A DNA stretch of 6,967 nucleotides from Oscillospiraceae bacterium (lineage in GTDB: Bacteria; Bacillota; Clostridia; Oscillospirales; Oscillospiraceae). Location: positions 1 to 6,967 of the forward strand of contig JAHHRQ010000084.1 in assembly GCA_020025715.1 (NCBI GenBank), written 5' to 3'. The notes beneath the pieces are model-generated. The model worked only from the letters and a program-made list of their open reading frames with translations. It searched no databases and was not told the origin of the DNA. Of the stretch, positions 6,188 to 6,967 are shown one piece after another; positions within the stretch are counted from its first letter, which is position 1; the number at the start of each line of letters is the position of its first letter. The position numbers and the translations under genes were made by a program.

Positions 6188-6859
6188 ATGAAAATACTTG
6201 AAACTAAAGGTCTCAAAAAGATTTACGGCTCAGGTGAAGCCGAGGTCAGAGCGCTGGACGGCGTGGATATAAGCATAGAAAAGGGCGAGTTTGTAGCCAT
6301 TGTAGGCACCTCCGGTTCCGGAAAATCCACCCTGCTTCACATGCTGGGAGGTCTTGACCGTCCTACTGAGGGTTCTGTCAGCGTTGACGGTCAGGAGCTT
6401 TCCGGTCTTTCCGACGAGGAGCTGACTGTTTTCCGGCGGAGAAAAATCGGCTTTGTATTCCAGAGCTTCAACCTTGTTCCGGTTCTGAATGTATACGAAA
6501 ATATCGTTCTTCCCATACAGCTTGACGGGCGCAGAGAAGACAAAGAATATATAGATAAAATTATCGACTCTCTGGGACTCGGAAAGAAGCTTGACAGTCT
6601 GCCCAACGCTCTTTCCGGCGGTCAGCAGCAGAGAGTGGCAATCGCAAGAGCACTGGCGGCAAAGCCCGCAATCGTTCTTGCCGACGAGCCTACGGGAAAC
6701 CTTGACAGCAAAACAAGCCTCGATGTTATGGGGCTTTTAAAGGTAACTTCCGAGCAGTTTTCCCAGACTATCGTAATGATAACCCACAACGAGGAAATCG
6801 CCCAGACTGCCGACAGGATAATCCGTATTGAGGACGGACGAATTCTGAACAGGGGGTGA
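6188..6859 (+). CDS. ABC transporter ATP-binding protein, MacB/LolD/BceA type
   Basis: The 223-residue nucleotide-binding subunit that powers an FtsX-type permease. It sits on the inner face of the membrane and hydrolyses ATP as a dimer. Motifs are complete and ordered: Walker A GTSGSGKST (40-48), Q-loop GFVFQSFNL (Q92), signature LSGGQQQR (142-149), Walker B IVLADEPTGNLD (162-173, D166 and E167), and switch histidine H200 in MITHNEE. The N-terminal Y13 in KKIYGSGE is the usual A-loop aromatic. The PTGNLD form and the length are typical of the MacB/LolD/BceA/FtsE group, which serves in mechanotransmission, lipoprotein extraction or antimicrobial-peptide defence. The ATG follows GGAGG at 6176-6180 with 7 bases spacing. 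Its stop is 4 bases before the permease start, so the two are co-translated. Association with the upstream two-component pair suggests resistance to a cell-envelope-active peptide, but the substrate is unknown. Confidence 0.96.
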   Translation: MKILETKGLKKIYGSGEAEVRALDGVDISIEKGEFVAIVGTSGSGKSTLLHMLGGLDRPTEGSVSVDGQELSGLSDEELTVFRRRKIGFVFQSFNLVPVLNVYENIVLPIQLDGRREDKEYIDKIIDSLGLGKKLDSLPNALSGGQQQRVAIARALAAKPAIVLADEPTGNLDSKTSLDVMGLLKVTSEQFSQTIVMITHNEEIAQTADRIIRIEDGRILNRG

Positions 6860-6863
6860 GGAA

Positions 6864-6967
6864 ATGCTGAAAGTTTCCAATAAAGCCTGTATAAAGCAGT
6901 TATCCAAAAAGAGCTTTCGGGCATCCAAGACCCGAAATATTATTGCCATTCTGGCTATTGCACTGAC
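6864..6967 (+). CDS. FtsX-like ABC permease, N-terminal fragment (cut by window edge)
   Basis: Only 34 codons are visible. The product begins MLKVSNKACIKQLSKKSFRA, then SKTRNIIAILAIALT: a basic amphipathic stretch running into the first hydrophobic helix. This is the characteristic opening of large FtsX/MacB-type permeases in Clostridia. A strong GGGGGTGAGG ribosome site overlaps the end of the ATPase gene, and the ATG lies 4 bases after that gene's stop. It should encode the membrane partner of the ATPase. Total length, the number of membrane helices and the presence of a large extracellular domain cannot be judged from here. Confidence 0.9.
   Translation, partial: MLKVSNKACIKQLSKKSFRASKTRNIIAILAIAL

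Overview
The window looks like chromosomal DNA from a Gram-positive, Clostridia-type bacterium. I infer the Oscillospirales/Ruminococcaceae part of that class. The basis is the moderate base composition, the strong AGGAG-type ribosome binding sites, and a dprA-topA operon whose topoisomerase has a Lys/Ala-rich tail. The compact response regulator / short sensor kinase / MacB-type ABC transporter cassette also fits. No RNA gene, insertion sequence, CRISPR array or prophage gene is visible.

Left half, minus strand (about 4256 down to 1): a three-gene operon for nucleic-acid upkeep. A TrmH/SpoU-family RNA 2'-O-methyltransferase is followed after 12 bases by dprA (single-strand DNA handling and RecA loading). 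After 9 more bases comes topA (DNA topoisomerase I), which runs off the left edge. The visible part of topA contains the whole catalytic core, three four-cysteine zinc fingers and most of a repetitive AAKK(T/P) basic tail.

Middle, 4257-4524: a 268-base AT-rich divergent intergenic region. It holds a good sigma-A-type promoter in each direction and an inverted repeat lying between the two -35 boxes. On the methyltransferase side there is a long leader with an 8-bp stem-loop inside a 14-codon open frame that stops one base before the methyltransferase start.

Right half, plus strand (4525-6967): a probable membrane-stress or antimicrobial-peptide response cassette. An OmpR-family response regulator is followed one base later by a histidine kinase with a single membrane helix and no extracytoplasmic sensor domain. 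A 99-base gap with a strong hairpin comes next. It is followed by a MacB/LolD/BceA-type ABC ATPase and the first 34 codons of an FtsX-like permease, cut by the right edge. By analogy with BceRS-BceAB-like systems, the kinase probably reads the state of the transporter, and the regulator controls transporter expression.

All gene families here are known. The less ordinary points are regulatory (the leader frame and hairpin before the methyltransferase, the inverted repeat, the hairpin before the ATPase), the altered motifs in DprA, and the repeat tail of TopA. I see no clearly undescribed system.
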